Below are positions 18,109-26,764 of a stretch of 49,713 nucleotides of DNA, piece after piece. The notes beneath the pieces were generated by a model. That model worked only from the letters and a program-made list of their open reading frames with translations, had not been told where the DNA came from and made no database searches. Both the position numbers and the translations under genes were made by a program. The stretch is taken from positions 1-49,713 of the forward strand of contig VBKE01000121.1 of assembly GCA_005879605.1 (NCBI GenBank), given 5' to 3'. The first letter of the stretch is position 1. Each line of letters opens with the position of its first letter. The DNA comes from Deltaproteobacteria bacterium (lineage in GTDB: Bacteria > Desulfobacterota > Binatia > UBA9968).

Positions 18109-18244
18109 GCCGCGAGGTTTTTGTTCAGCAAAAGAGCTAACATACCGCAGATGGAATACTTTCACGTGGACGGTTATTCCTCTGAGGGCAAATTAATCGA
18201 CTCGCCCCTTTTACTACCCGGAATTTTTGGTTATTTCATACCCA

Positions 18245-18916
18245 ATGGCGGAAAAATTCACTGCTCGGCTGAGACGTCGCGGCGAGCGAATTTGGCGAGC
18301 GATTGACGGTCATCCGTTCCTCCAGCAGTTACACGCCGGGACGTTGCCGATGAATCGTTTCACCTATTTCATTCTGCAAGATTACGTGTATTTGCTTGAC
18401 TTCGCTCAAGTCCTCTGTCACGCCGGATCCAAGTCGCCCAATCTTGAAACGCTCGAATTGTTTGCCCGTCACGCGCTCGGCGCGGTCGAGGTGGAGCGCA
18501 GTTTTCATGAAAGTTTCGGCAGGAGTCTCGGATTATCGCCTAAACAGTTGGATGGAGTGGCAAAGGGTCCTATTACGCAGGCGTATATTGGCCATCTGCA
18601 GTCGGTAGCGCGAACCGGGACGCTTGGCGAAATCGTCGCGGCAGTTCTTCCCTGTTACTGGATCTATGGGGAGGTAGGACGGCGCCTGTACAGAAACCGC
18701 CCGAGCAAGCCGAAGATTTACCGGCAGTGGATCGAGACCTACGCTTCTGAAGCGTTTTGGAAGCCTGTGCGTGAGCAAATTCGCCTCACGGATAAACTAG
18801 GGGCCGCGGCGAGCAGCAGCGAGAAAAAGCTTATGACCGCGCATTTCATTCTGAGCAGCCGATATGAATTTATGTTCTGGGAGCAAGCCTACCGGTCAGA
18901 GAAGTGGCCGGTTTAG
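18245..18916 (+). CDS. tenA: TenA aminopyrimidine aminohydrolase / thiaminase II
   Basis: A protein of about 223 residues of the TenA/PQQC family. Catalytic landmarks are ILQDYVYLLDFAQVL (the Asp that holds the pyrimidine), VLPCYWIYGEVG (the nucleophilic Cys) and EFMFWEQAY (the late Glu). TenA releases hydroxymethyl-aminomethylpyrimidine from degraded thiamine for reuse. I prefer ATG 18245. An upstream TTG at 18227 is possible. It precedes thiD on the same strand, separated by a 134-base spacer with a repeat, so the two genes form a pyrimidine-salvage pair. No TPP riboswitch is visible upstream. Confidence 0.9.
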   Translation: MAEKFTARLRRRGERIWRAIDGHPFLQQLHAGTLPMNRFTYFILQDYVYLLDFAQVLCHAGSKSPNLETLELFARHALGAVEVERSFHESFGRSLGLSPKQLDGVAKGPITQAYIGHLQSVARTGTLGEIVAAVLPCYWIYGEVGRRLYRNRPSKPKIYRQWIETYASEAFWKPVREQIRLTDKLGAAASSSEKKLMTAHFILSSRYEFMFWEQAYRSEKWPV

Positions 18917-18935
18917 AATTCCGAACAGCGACCGG

Positions 18936-19026
18936 CCCCCTCTTCAATTCTTCCCCGAAGCAGGGCGAAGATGAGCACAAGCAACCCATTTTCTTCCCCT
19001 GCCTCGGGCGAGGGTCAGGATGGGGG
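18936..19026. repeat. C-rich/G-rich palindromic intergenic element between tenA and thiD
   Basis: CCCCCTCTTCAATTCTTCCCC at the left (from 18936) and a CTTCCCCTGCCTCGGGCGAGGG..GGATGGGGG segment ending at 19026 form an imperfect inverted repeat with an internal CCCCGAAGCAGGG-like loop. It resembles dispersed CCCTCATCCTGACC-type intergenic repeats. It ends 24 bases before the thiD start codon. Confidence 0.5.
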
Positions 19027-19050
19027 CTATGAGAGTTACGATTGCCTTCC

Positions 19051-19854
19051 ATGAAGTTAGTACGCAAAGCCCTTACCGTCGCTGGCTCGGACTCCGGAGC
19101 CGGCGCAGGGATTCAGGCCGATCTCAAGACTTTCGCTGCTCTCGGCGTGTATGGGACTTCGGTGATTACGGCGATCACGGCGCAGAACACCCTGGGTGTG
19201 ATGAAGATCCTGGAGCTGAGTCGGGACATTGTGGCGGCCCAGATCGATGCGGTTATTGAGGATATCGGCGCTCACGCGCTAAAGACCGGAATGTTGGCCA
19301 ACTCGAGGATCATCGAGATAGTGGCAGAGAAAGTCCGCGAGCACAAATTAAAGAATCTGGTGGTTGACCCTGTCATGGTCGCTAAAAGCGGCGACCGCCT
19401 CCTGCGGAAAGATGCCATCGACGCGCTGCGCTCAAAGCTGATCCCGCTCGCCACCGTGGTTACGCCCAACCTACCGGAGGCGGAGGAGCTTACCGGACTT
19501 AAACTAAACCGCGCCCAGGAAATCAGAGAAGCCGCCCGACGGACCCTCGCCATGGGCGCGCGCAGCGTGGTGATCAAGGGCGGGCACAGAAGAGGGCCAG
19601 CCATTGATCTCTTCTTCGACGGCAAAAAATTTCGCGAGCTACGTTCGCCGCGCATCCGCAGCCGCCATACCCATGGCACGGGTTGCACTTTTTCGGCGGC
19701 CATCGCGGCTTATCTCGCCAGAGGAGAACCGCTTGAAACCGCGGTTCTGCGCGCAAAAAAGTACATTACCGAAGCGATCCGCAGCGGTTTCGCCGTCGGC
19801 GCCGGGCAAAGTCCGGTGCATCATTTCTACGATTGGTGGGACGGAAAAAAATAA
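19051..19854 (+). CDS. thiD: hydroxymethylpyrimidine (phosphate) kinase ThiD
   Basis: A 267-residue ribokinase-fold kinase that phosphorylates HMP and HMP-P for thiamine synthesis. The signature [20 protein letters not shown] opens the protein. [31 protein letters not shown] and [13 protein letters not shown] follow, with the C-terminal [16 protein letters not shown] supplying the anion hole and catalytic base. ATG 19051 matches the usual start. A TTG at 19042 is less likely. It is downstream of tenA and converges on pyrF with an 11-base gap and no visible terminator. It is not fused to ThiE. Confidence 0.95.
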   Translation: MKLVRKALTVAGSDSGAGAGIQADLKTFAALGVYGTSVITAITAQNTLGVMKILELSRDIVAAQIDAVIEDIGAHALKTGMLANSRIIEIVAEKVREHKLKNLVVDPVMVAKSGDRLLRKDAIDALRSKLIPLATVVTPNLPEAEELTGLKLNRAQEIREAARRTLAMGARSVVIKGGHRRGPAIDLFFDGKKFRELRSPRIRSRHTHGTGCTFSAAIAAYLARGEPLETAVLRAKKYITEAIRSGFAVGAGQSPVHHFYDWWDGKK

Positions 19855-19865
19855 GAGGGGAAGAT

Positions 19866-20621
19866 CTATCTGCCGGCGCCTTGCATCTCGGCGATGATTT
19901 TACGCGCTGCTGCAACGGGATCCTTGGCCGCGAGGATCGGCCGCCCGACAACGATGTAGTCGACGCTGGCTTGGATCGCGTCGGCGGGAGTCATCACCCG
20001 CTGCTGATCATTCCGCCCGGCGTCCCGCGGTCGGATTCCAGGAGTTACAATAACAAAGCGACGTCCGCACGCCGAGCGGATGTCGGCCACTTCATGGGGC
20101 GAGGCAACGACGCCGTCCATGCCTGCCTCTTTCGTCAGGAGCGCCAAGCGCACGACCTGATCCGCGACTCGACCATCCACTCCGACCCGCTTGAGGTCAT
20201 CTTGGTTCAAGCTGGTGAGCACGGTGACTGCCAGCATGATCGGCTTGCGCAAATTCTGTTGATGGCAAACCCGGCGCGCTTCCTTGGCCGTGGCGCGCAT
20301 CATCTCCAAACTTCCGGAGGCGTGGACGTTGAACATCTTGACGCCCAGGCGGGTGGCTTCGACGGCGGCCTTGGCAACCGTGTTAGGAATGTCGTGGAAC
20401 TTCAGATCGAGAAAGACCTCGCCGCCGAGCTCTTGAATGAGACGTACGGCCTGCGGGCCGGCGTGAGTGAACAGTTGCTTGCCAACCTTGAACATGCCGA
20501 CCTCAGAGGCGAGGAGTTTGACCAATTCCTTGACCTCTCCCAGGTCGCCCACGTCGAGAGCGACGATGAGCCGCTCTCTCATGGAACCGTGTGGCCGCAC
20601 CAGCTCAAGGTTGGATGCCAT
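19866..20621 (-). CDS. pyrF: orotidine 5'-phosphate decarboxylase PyrF
   Basis: A TIM-barrel protein of about 238-251 residues catalysing the last step of UMP synthesis. IVALDVGDLGEVKELV near the N-terminus, the catalytic DLKFHDIPNTV (the Lys-Asp charge network), MFNVHASG and the phosphate-binding VTPGIRP and DYIVVGRPI are all present. The start could be ATG 20621 or ATG 20582 (MRERLIVALD). The second fits the usual family length. It begins three bases after the proS stop on the same strand and is probably co-transcribed with proS and ispG. Confidence 0.95.
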   Translation of the reverse strand: MASNLELVRPHGSMRERLIVALDVGDLGEVKELVKLLASEVGMFKVGKQLFTHAGPQAVRLIQELGGEVFLDLKFHDIPNTVAKAAVEATRLGVKMFNVHASGSLEMMRATAKEARRVCHQQNLRKPIMLAVTVLTSLNQDDLKRVGVDGRVADQVVRLALLTKEAGMDGVVASPHEVADIRSACGRRFVIVTPGIRPRDAGRNDQQRVMTPADAIQASVDYIVVGRPILAAKDPVAAARKIIAEMQGAGR

Positions 20622-20624
20622 GCC

Positions 20625-22352
20625 TTAGGCTCCGATGGCGTTCGAAACAACGGCTTGAATTTTGTCCGCCGCTTCAGCGACGGAGATTTCTTCGGTTTTG
20701 CCATCCCGCCGCCGGCGCAACTCCACACAGCCCTTCTCCAAGCCCTTCGCCCCGATGGTCACGCGCAACGGAATACCGATGAGATCACCGTCCTTGAACT
20801 TCACCCCAGGCCGTTCGTCGCGATCATCCATTAGGACTTCCAGGCCGCGCTTTTGGAGCTCCTGATAAAGTTCATCGGAGACCTCGTGAATCGCCTTGTC
20901 TTTGTAGTTGATGGGCAGCAACAAGAGATGAAACGGGGCGATAGAAAATGGCCAGATGATGCCGTTGGCGTCATGATTTTGCTCGATCGCCGCCGCAACC
21001 AGACGGGTGATGCCGATCCCATAGCAACCCATTTCGATCGGTCGCTCCCGTCCCTCGGCATCGAGATAAGTCGCGCCCAGCAACTCGCTGTATTTTTTTC
21101 CCAGGTAGAAAACCTGTCCTACTTCGATGCCGCGATAAGCCTCCAAAGAACCCGCATCGCAACGCGGGCAAGGATCACCGGCCACCGCCAGGCGAACATC
21201 GGCAAACGCGGATGGCGTGAAATCCCGCTCCTGGTCGACATTAATATAGTGCGCGTCCACTTCATTGGCCCCGGTAACCGCTCCCTGAATTCCTTGAACG
21301 GCCTGGTCCGCGACGATGCGGATTTTAAGGCCAATGGGTCCCAGAAATCCCGGGGGAGCGCCCGCGGCCGCTTGCACCTCAGCCTCACCGGCGAGCGCCA
21401 GCTCGCGACAGCCCAGCGCCCCTTGTAGTTTGACTTCGTTGATCTCGTGATCGCCGCGCACCAATACGGCGACGAGTTCGTTCGTGTCCGTCTGGTAGAC
21501 CAAAGTCTTGATAAACCGCTCGGGAGGTAGTCGAAGAAACGCCGCCACGTCGGCCACGCTTTTCTTTCCGGGCGTAGAAACTTTCTCGAGTTTCCGCGCC
21601 TCCTTCGTCACGTCACGAGCCGCGGAGCGCCGCAGCTTGATCTCAGCTTTTTGCACGTTCGCCGCGTACTCGCATCGGTTGCAACTCACAATCGCGTCTT
21701 CGCCGGACTCGGCAAGCACCTGGAATTCATGGGATCGGCTTCCACCGATGGCGCCCGTGTCCGCTTCCACGGGACGAAACTGAAGACCGCAACGGGTGAA
21801 GATCCGCTTGTAGGTCTGGAACATGTTTTCATATTCCCGCTGGCAGTCTTGCACATCCGTGTGAAAGCTATAGGCATCTTTCATGATGAACTCCCGGCCG
21901 CGCATCAAACCGAAGCGCGGCCGCACTTCATCACGAAATTTCGTCTGAATCTGATAGAGATTGAAAGGCAGCTCGCGGTAGGAGCGCACCGTGCGCCGAA
22001 CGAGATCGGTGATTACTTCCTCGTGGGTCGGGCCCAGGCAAAAATCGCGCTCGTGACGGTCTTTGAAGCGCACCAGTTCTTTACCGTAGATCTCCCAACG
22101 GCCACTCTGCTGCCACAACTCGGCAGGCGAGGCGATGGGCAATAACAATTCCTGGGCGCCGGCCCGATCCATCTCCTCGCGCACGATATTTTCAATCTTG
22201 CGGATAATTTTAAGCGCTAACGGCAAATAGTCGTAAATGCCGCGACTGACCTGTCGAATCATCCCGGCACGCACCAGCAGCTTATGACTGATGACTTCGG
22301 CGTCTGTGGGATCTTCCTTGAGCGTCGGGATGAAGGTTTGGCTCCAGCGCAT
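20625..22352 (-). CDS. proS: prolyl-tRNA synthetase (bacterial type with editing insertion)
   Basis: A 575-residue class II synthetase charging tRNA-Pro. The N-terminus MRWSQTFIPTLKEDPTDAE is typical, so ATG 22352 is the start. The frame upstream is not coding. Motif 1 lies around IRKIENIVREEMDRAGAQELLLP, motif 2 around LGPTHEEVITDLVRR and FRDEVRPRFGLMRGREFIMKD, and motif 3 around GIGITRLVAAAIEQ. The YbaK-like editing insertion lies between about residues 225 and 400 (ADVAAFLRLPPERFIKTLVY). The protein is complete. It follows ispG on the same strand after about 40 bases. Confidence 0.96.
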   Translation of the reverse strand: MRWSQTFIPTLKEDPTDAEVISHKLLVRAGMIRQVSRGIYDYLPLALKIIRKIENIVREEMDRAGAQELLLPIASPAELWQQSGRWEIYGKELVRFKDRHERDFCLGPTHEEVITDLVRRTVRSYRELPFNLYQIQTKFRDEVRPRFGLMRGREFIMKDAYSFHTDVQDCQREYENMFQTYKRIFTRCGLQFRPVEADTGAIGGSRSHEFQVLAESGEDAIVSCNRCEYAANVQKAEIKLRRSAARDVTKEARKLEKVSTPGKKSVADVAAFLRLPPERFIKTLVYQTDTNELVAVLVRGDHEINEVKLQGALGCRELALAGEAEVQAAAGAPPGFLGPIGLKIRIVADQAVQGIQGAVTGANEVDAHYINVDQERDFTPSAFADVRLAVAGDPCPRCDAGSLEAYRGIEVGQVFYLGKKYSELLGATYLDAEGRERPIEMGCYGIGITRLVAAAIEQNHDANGIIWPFSIAPFHLLLLPINYKDKAIHEVSDELYQELQKRGLEVLMDDRDERPGVKFKDGDLIGIPLRVTIGAKGLEKGCVELRRRRDGKTEEISVAEAADKIQAVVSNAIGA

Positions 22353-22392
22353 GATTTTTAGTGGGCTGTAGTAATGAAGCGATGAGAGCGGG

Positions 22393-23490
22393 CTAGGCGT
22401 CCGCGGTGACCGTAGGACCCGCCTGTTTCTCGGCGGCAAGCTTCTTGACTTCGTCCATGAGCGCGTCAACGATCTCGGCTTCCGGGACTTTGCGAATGAT
22501 TTCGCCTTTCTTGAAGATCAGGCCGATGCCTTTGCCGCCCGCCACTCCCAGGTCCGCCGCGCGCGCCTCTCCCGGACCGTTGACCTCGCACCCCATCACC
22601 GCGACGTGGATGTTCATGGTGCGGTAAGGCGCCATGCGTTCTTCGACCGCTTTGGCCAGCCCGACCAAATCCACGTCGGCTCGACCGCAAGAAGGGCAGG
22701 CGACAAAAGTCATGCCGTCTTTCTTGAGGCCGAGAGATCTGAGAATCTCGCGGCCAACGCGTACCTCTTCTACCGGGTCGGCGGCCAGCGAAACACGTAT
22801 CGTATCTCCGACGCCTTCAGCAAGGAGAGTCCCGAGCCCCACGGCAGACTTGATCGTGCCCACGGTCGGCGTTCCCGCTTCCGTCACGCCCAAATGAAAT
22901 GGATAATCGACTTTGTCGGCCAGCATCCGGTAGGCTTCGATCATCATCAGCGGGTCCGAGGCTTTAAGCGAAATTTTGATCTCTGGATAGTTCAAGTCTT
23001 CCAATATACGGATATGACGCAAACCACTTTCCACCATACCCTGGGCCGTCGGGCCGCCGTACTTTTCCAGTAAATCTTTTTCGAGTGAGCCGGCGTTCAC
23101 CCCGATGCGGATCGGAATTTTACGCTCGGCAGCCAGTTTGACAACTTCCTCGATGCACCAGCGCGCGCCGATATTGCCTGGGTTGAGCCGCAAACCGTCC
23201 ACCCCTTGCTCCAGCGCGATGAGCGCGAGCTTGTAATTGAAATGGATATCGGCGACCAGGGGGATGCGAATCTGCTTTTTGATATTGCCGAGTTGTTGCG
23301 CAGCCTCGCGCACCGGCACGGCCACTCGAACGATGTCGCAGCCGGCCACCTCTAACGCCCAAATCTGATCCACCGTCGCTTCCACATCACGGGTATCGGT
23401 CTTGGTCATCGACTGCACCGTGATCGGCGCGTCGCCGCCTACTTTGACCTTGCCGAGCTGGATCTGTCTTGTTTTGCGTCTTTGAATCAC
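22393..23490 (-). CDS. ispG: 4-hydroxy-3-methylbut-2-enyl diphosphate synthase IspG (GcpE)
   Basis: A 365-residue iron-sulfur enzyme of the non-mevalonate isoprenoid pathway. The N-terminus after GTG 23490 reads VIQRRKTRQIQLGKVKVGGD, which matches the usual IspG start. A TTG at 23529 would add 13 residues of no similarity. VADIHFNYKLAL, LRLNPGNIG and GVTEAGTPTVGTIKS are TIM-barrel landmarks. The [4Fe-4S] ligands are in ACPSCGRADVD and MGCEVNGPGEARAAD. It follows the broken jag gene by about 60 bases and precedes proS. Confidence 0.96.
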   Translation of the reverse strand: MIQRRKTRQIQLGKVKVGGDAPITVQSMTKTDTRDVEATVDQIWALEVAGCDIVRVAVPVREAAQQLGNIKKQIRIPLVADIHFNYKLALIALEQGVDGLRLNPGNIGARWCIEEVVKLAAERKIPIRIGVNAGSLEKDLLEKYGGPTAQGMVESGLRHIRILEDLNYPEIKISLKASDPLMMIEAYRMLADKVDYPFHLGVTEAGTPTVGTIKSAVGLGTLLAEGVGDTIRVSLAADPVEEVRVGREILRSLGLKKDGMTFVACPSCGRADVDLVGLAKAVEERMAPYRTMNIHVAVMGCEVNGPGEARAADLGVAGGKGIGLIFKKGEIIRKVPEAEIVDALMDEVKKLAAEKQAGPTVTADA

Positions 23491-23553
23491 AGTTTTACTA
23501 TAGAAGACCGACGGGAAACGGTCAATCAAACCTTTTGCCTGATGGAGAGGGAC

Positions 23554-24272
23554 TCACCTCGGTGGTTTGGCTCCTTCCCGCTCCGCCGTGGGCGACTTGG
23601 TTTCTTCTTTCTTCTTGCGATCGCCTTCCGGAATGATCAGCAGACGGCGATAAGAGCCCTGGCCCAAGCTTTTCGTGGTCACCCAAGGATCATCTTGCAA
23701 TGCCGCATGAATGATACGGCGGTCGGCGGCGCTCAGGGCGTCCACGGTCACGGTCTTGCGCTGACGCTTCGCTTTTTCCCCCAGCCGCAACGCCATGTCT
23801 TCGAGGGATTTCCGCCGGCGCTCGCGGTAGCTTTCGATATCGACGAGGATATGGGGGCCTTCGCTCCCCGGTCGTTCGCCGGCAAGAGGCCGCTACTTTC
23901 CGCGTGGATTTCTAGAGTGATTTCGTCGCCCCTTTCCCCAACTCATGTTTCAACGGACGCTTTGACCCCCATTAAACTCAGGATCTCCGACAAAACCGCC
24001 TTTGCCTTTTCCGTAATCGCCGCCGCCTCTTGCTCCGTGATGGGTCTATCAATTAAAGAAGGTTTTGCCTCGGCGCTATCTAAGTTTAAATCACCGCTGG
24101 AGTTTCTCAATTCAGCACGAATACGCGCCTTTTGCGCGCCGAAACCCAAGATCCCTTTCCGGCCTTCGGATAATACATCAACGGTGATTTTGTCGCGCTT
24201 TGCCCCGAGCTTTTTGAGAGCGTTCTCAATCGCTTCATCGATGGTGTCGCCTTCGGTTTCCACGTAATCCAT
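23554..24272 (-). pseudogene. jag: disrupted jag/khpB (SpoIIIJ-associated RNA-binding protein)
   Basis: The gene sits in its usual place after yidC. The Jag-N domain is intact from ATG 24272 (MDYVETEGDTIDEAIENALK, then GRKGILGFGAQKARI). Translation would stop at TGA 23943-23945. Past this stop the same frame continues as the start of a KH domain (GDEITLEIHAESSGLL). It then jumps frame directly to AGERPGSEGPHILVDIESY, followed by an intact R3H domain (ALSAADRRIIHAALQDDP). About 22 residues containing the KH GxxG loop and the next helix are missing near 23870-23880. An in-frame stop plus a frame-breaking deletion make a full product impossible. A Jag-N-only peptide of 109 residues could still be made. 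Confidence 0.88.
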
Positions 24273-24300
24273 AAGCTCAGACCTCGATTGAACGGTTCGA

Positions 24301-25929
24301 CTATCGATCGCTACGGCTGATCCAGTACTGCTGGCCGATGGTGAGAACATTATTGACAAGCCAATAAACAGTCAAACCTGCCGGGAACGATACGAACATG
24401 AAGGTAAACATCAACGGCATCATCATCATCATTTTTCTTTGATTCGGATCCCCCGCGGTGGGAGTCATCCACTGCTGGAGAAACATGCTCGCCCCCATGA
24501 GAATTGTCAGCACTGGAATACCCGAAGGCAAAGCAGAAGGCCACCAACTGGGGACTGCAAAAGGCAACGACTGCCAATCGGGCCGTGAAAGATCCTTGAT
24601 CCACAAAAACGGCGCATGGCGTAATTCGATAGGCGTGCTCAAGGCATTATAAAGACCGATAAAAACGGGAAACTGGAGAACCATGGGTAAACACCCCCCC
24701 AACGGATTGACGCCGTTACGGCGGTAGAGTTCCATGATCTCCTTGTTGAGTTTCTCCTTGTCGTTAGTGAACTTTTCTTTGAGCTTTTCCATCTGCGGCT
24801 GCAGCTTTTGCATCTTTTTCATCGACACGTAGCTCTTATGCGTCAATGGCGCCATGAGGATTTTGATCAAAAATGTGAGCAGGATAATATCGATGCCATA
24901 GCTTTGCGTGAAACCGTGAGAGAAATGAAGCACGTATAGAAGCGGAATCGAGATGAACCCGAAGTAGCCAATATTGATGCAGTCCTCAAGCCCCTTTCCC
25001 AATGATTTAAGAATATCGAGCTCTTTGGGGCCGATGAAAAGCGTGTAACGATTCGCTTCGCCGGCTTGGACCTGCGCGGCGCTGATCGCGGCAATGAGCG
25101 CCGGTCCGACATGGTGAATCGAGAGTTTGTGCGCTGCTCCATTTTCCGGCAACAAAGCGAAGAAAAAATAGGTGTGGCCAAACCCGGCCCACGATACATC
25201 GCCGCTAAGCTCGTCGCCTTTATCCACTTGCGCGGGCAGGTCCCGTTTGACTTTGTTGTCCACCCGAGCGATGAAGCCCTCGAATTTAGCATCGGGGTTG
25301 GGGACCGATTGGTCGCTTTTTTCCGTAAGAAGGATCTCTGGAACCGGGGAGGTTCCATCCGCTGCCTTGGCGGAAACCTCCAAATCAACGGGGTAAGTCG
25401 AACCCGAAAAGACCAGCTTCTTGGTGATCACCAACCCGTCGGACGCCTTCCCTTGGAAAAGTAGAGTACCTTTAGAGTTTCCTGTGAGATTCAGATCGCC
25501 GCCTTGGATCGCATAAAGCAATCCGGCATCGTCATAAGGCGTTGGACTCTGCCAGCGGACTCCTAGGGGCAGCGGCACATTCGGCGGTAACGATACGATG
25601 TCGAAGGGCGGACTGTTTTCATCCACTGAGCTCCGATATTTTTTGAATTTAAAACTCTTCAAACGTGCGCCTTGCGTAGTGAAAATGGCAACATAGTTGT
25701 CGGTTTCGACCTTGATGTCTTTGGCCGCCTTTGCCGTTTGTACAGCGGGAGCACTCGGCGTCACAGGAGCCGGAGCAGTTGGCTGCGGCGGCGCAGGTTT
25801 TTCCGTTTCTTGCTTTATTGGACCCTTAGAAGGGGGAGGAGGTACTCCGTAGTATCGGGTGACCCATTCCTGGTAGATCACGAGCACCAAGATCGAAAGA
25901 GCAATAGCTAGGAACGCGCGTTTTTCCAT
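24301..25929 (-). CDS. yidC: membrane protein insertase YidC
   Basis: A 542-residue inner-membrane insertase of the Gram-negative type. It has an N-terminal transmembrane anchor (MEKRAFLAIALSILVLVIYQ), a Pro-rich linker and a large periplasmic beta-domain (about residues 75-340). The conserved five-helix core begins near YFGFISIPLLYVLHF. The cytoplasmic hairpin KSYVSMKKMQKLQPQMEKLK and the helix GGCLPMVLQFPVFIGLYNAL follow, and the end has FTFMFVSFPAGLTVYWLVNN. It works with SecYEG or alone. It starts nine bases after yidD and is followed by jag after 28 bases. The protein appears intact. Confidence 0.96.
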   Translation of the reverse strand: MEKRAFLAIALSILVLVIYQEWVTRYYGVPPPPSKGPIKQETEKPAPPQPTAPAPVTPSAPAVQTAKAAKDIKVETDNYVAIFTTQGARLKSFKFKKYRSSVDENSPPFDIVSLPPNVPLPLGVRWQSPTPYDDAGLLYAIQGGDLNLTGNSKGTLLFQGKASDGLVITKKLVFSGSTYPVDLEVSAKAADGTSPVPEILLTEKSDQSVPNPDAKFEGFIARVDNKVKRDLPAQVDKGDELSGDVSWAGFGHTYFFFALLPENGAAHKLSIHHVGPALIAAISAAQVQAGEANRYTLFIGPKELDILKSLGKGLEDCINIGYFGFISIPLLYVLHFSHGFTQSYGIDIILLTFLIKILMAPLTHKSYVSMKKMQKLQPQMEKLKEKFTNDKEKLNKEIMELYRRNGVNPLGGCLPMVLQFPVFIGLYNALSTPIELRHAPFLWIKDLSRPDWQSLPFAVPSWWPSALPSGIPVLTILMGASMFLQQWMTPTAGDPNQRKMMMMMPLMFTFMFVSFPAGLTVYWLVNNVLTIGQQYWISRSDR

Positions 25930-25938
25930 GGATAGAAC

Positions 25939-26157
25939 TCAATGAACCGGATCGTAACCGCCGGGATTCCAAGGATGACACCGGCTCAACCGCCGCAGGC
26001 CCAAAAATGCTCCTCTCAGGATGCCGTGCTTTTGAATCGCTGCGGAAGTATAAACTGCACAACTGGGATAGAACCGGCAAGCGCGCGGCAGAAAAGGCGA
26101 GAAAACTCTGTGATATTCAGCCAGGGCGAGAGCGATCGCTTTACGGGTTATGCGCTT
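25939..26157 (-). CDS. yidD: YidD membrane-insertion efficiency factor
   Basis: A protein of about 72 residues that helps YidC-dependent insertion. The core motif RACRFYPSCAVYTSAAIQKHG and the closing RLSRCHPWNPGGYDPVH are diagnostic, with all three conserved Cys present. I place the start at GTG 26157 (MKRITRKAIALALAEYH), which matches the family. The open frame extends to 26205, deeper into rnpA. The gene overlaps the rnpA end by 17 bases. Confidence 0.9.
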   Translation of the reverse strand, partial: KRITRKAIALALAEYHRVFSPFLPRACRFYPSCAVYTSAAIQKHGILRGAFLGLRRLSRCHPWNPGGYDPVH

Positions 26158-26521
26158 CACGATTTTTGCGACTCCTTGGATCGGCCAAGACCTCTTCGAG
26201 TTCACTCACGACCTGGCTGAAAGAAAGATCGATTGCACGCTTTCTGGCGATAACGAGAACGTCTATTCCGCGCGCCAGATCTCGGCGGCCGCGGCGGAAA
26301 AACTCCCGCACAAGCCGTTTGATCCGATTTCGAACCACCGCGTTGCCCACCTTGCCACTGACCGTGATCCCCAACCGAGTCTCCCCCACGTCATTGGTTT
26401 GGGTGATAACGACGAAATTGGCGGAGTGGGTTTTCCTGCCGCTTCGCGAGAGCCTCGAAAATTCGCGTCGTTTTCTCAGGCGGGCCGTTTTCGGAAAGCC
26501 TTCCTGACCGCTAGGCAACAT
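26141..26521 (-). CDS. rnpA: ribonuclease P protein component
   Basis: A basic 126-residue protein that assists RNase P RNA in tRNA 5' maturation. RLRKRREFSRLSRSG near the N-terminus and the RNR motif in VGNAVVRNRIKRLVREFFR are characteristic, followed by DVLVIARKRA. ATG 26521 lies nine bases after the rpmH stop and the gene overlaps yidD, the standard order of this cluster. The C-terminus (ADPRSRKNREAHNP) is variable. Confidence 0.95.
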   Translation of the reverse strand: MLPSGQEGFPKTARLRKRREFSRLSRSGRKTHSANFVVITQTNDVGETRLGITVSGKVGNAVVRNRIKRLVREFFRRGRRDLARGIDVLVIARKRAIDLSFSQVVSELEEVLADPRSRKNREAHNP

Positions 26522-26530
26522 CCCCGACTC

Positions 26531-26692
26531 TTAGGTGCGGGCTCGTTTCGGCGGTACGGCAACCGTCAGTTTCTTGCGTCCTTTGGCCCTACGCCGCTTG
26601 AGGACTTTACGCCCACCGGGGGTTTCCATACGGGCTAGAAAGCCGTGTGTTCTTTTTCTCCTGACGTTGCTCGGTTGATAGGTTCGTTTCAT
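26531..26692 (-). CDS. rpmH: 50S ribosomal protein L34
   Basis: A 53-residue, strongly basic protein. Read from ATG 26692 it begins [20 protein letters not shown], the near-invariant L34 start, and continues [20 protein letters not shown]. The end [13 protein letters not shown] is slightly longer than the usual 44-46 residues. It heads the rpmH-rnpA-yidD-yidC-jag series. AGGGAG lies ahead of the start codon. The start is 72 bases below the gpsA stop. Confidence 0.97.
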   Translation of the reverse strand: MKRTYQPSNVRRKRTHGFLARMETPGGRKVLKRRRAKGRKKLTVAVPPKRART

Positions 26693-26764
26693 AGGAATAT
26701 TACTCCCTGGGCCGGTCAGACGGCCAAGCTTTTATTTGAATCATAGAGTTCCGGCCTTGTCAAT

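Noticed and set aside
23943..23945. TGA in jag as a recoded codon (selenocysteine or alternative code)
   Set aside because: TGA ends other genes here, no Sec insertion hairpin is evident, and read-through would still meet the frame-breaking deletion further on.
26735..26763. Promoter for rpmH: TTGACA at 26763-26758 on the minus strand
   Set aside because: The -35 hexamer is perfect, but at 17 bases only TTCAAA is found, and TATGAT lies only 12 bases away. Too weak to annotate.
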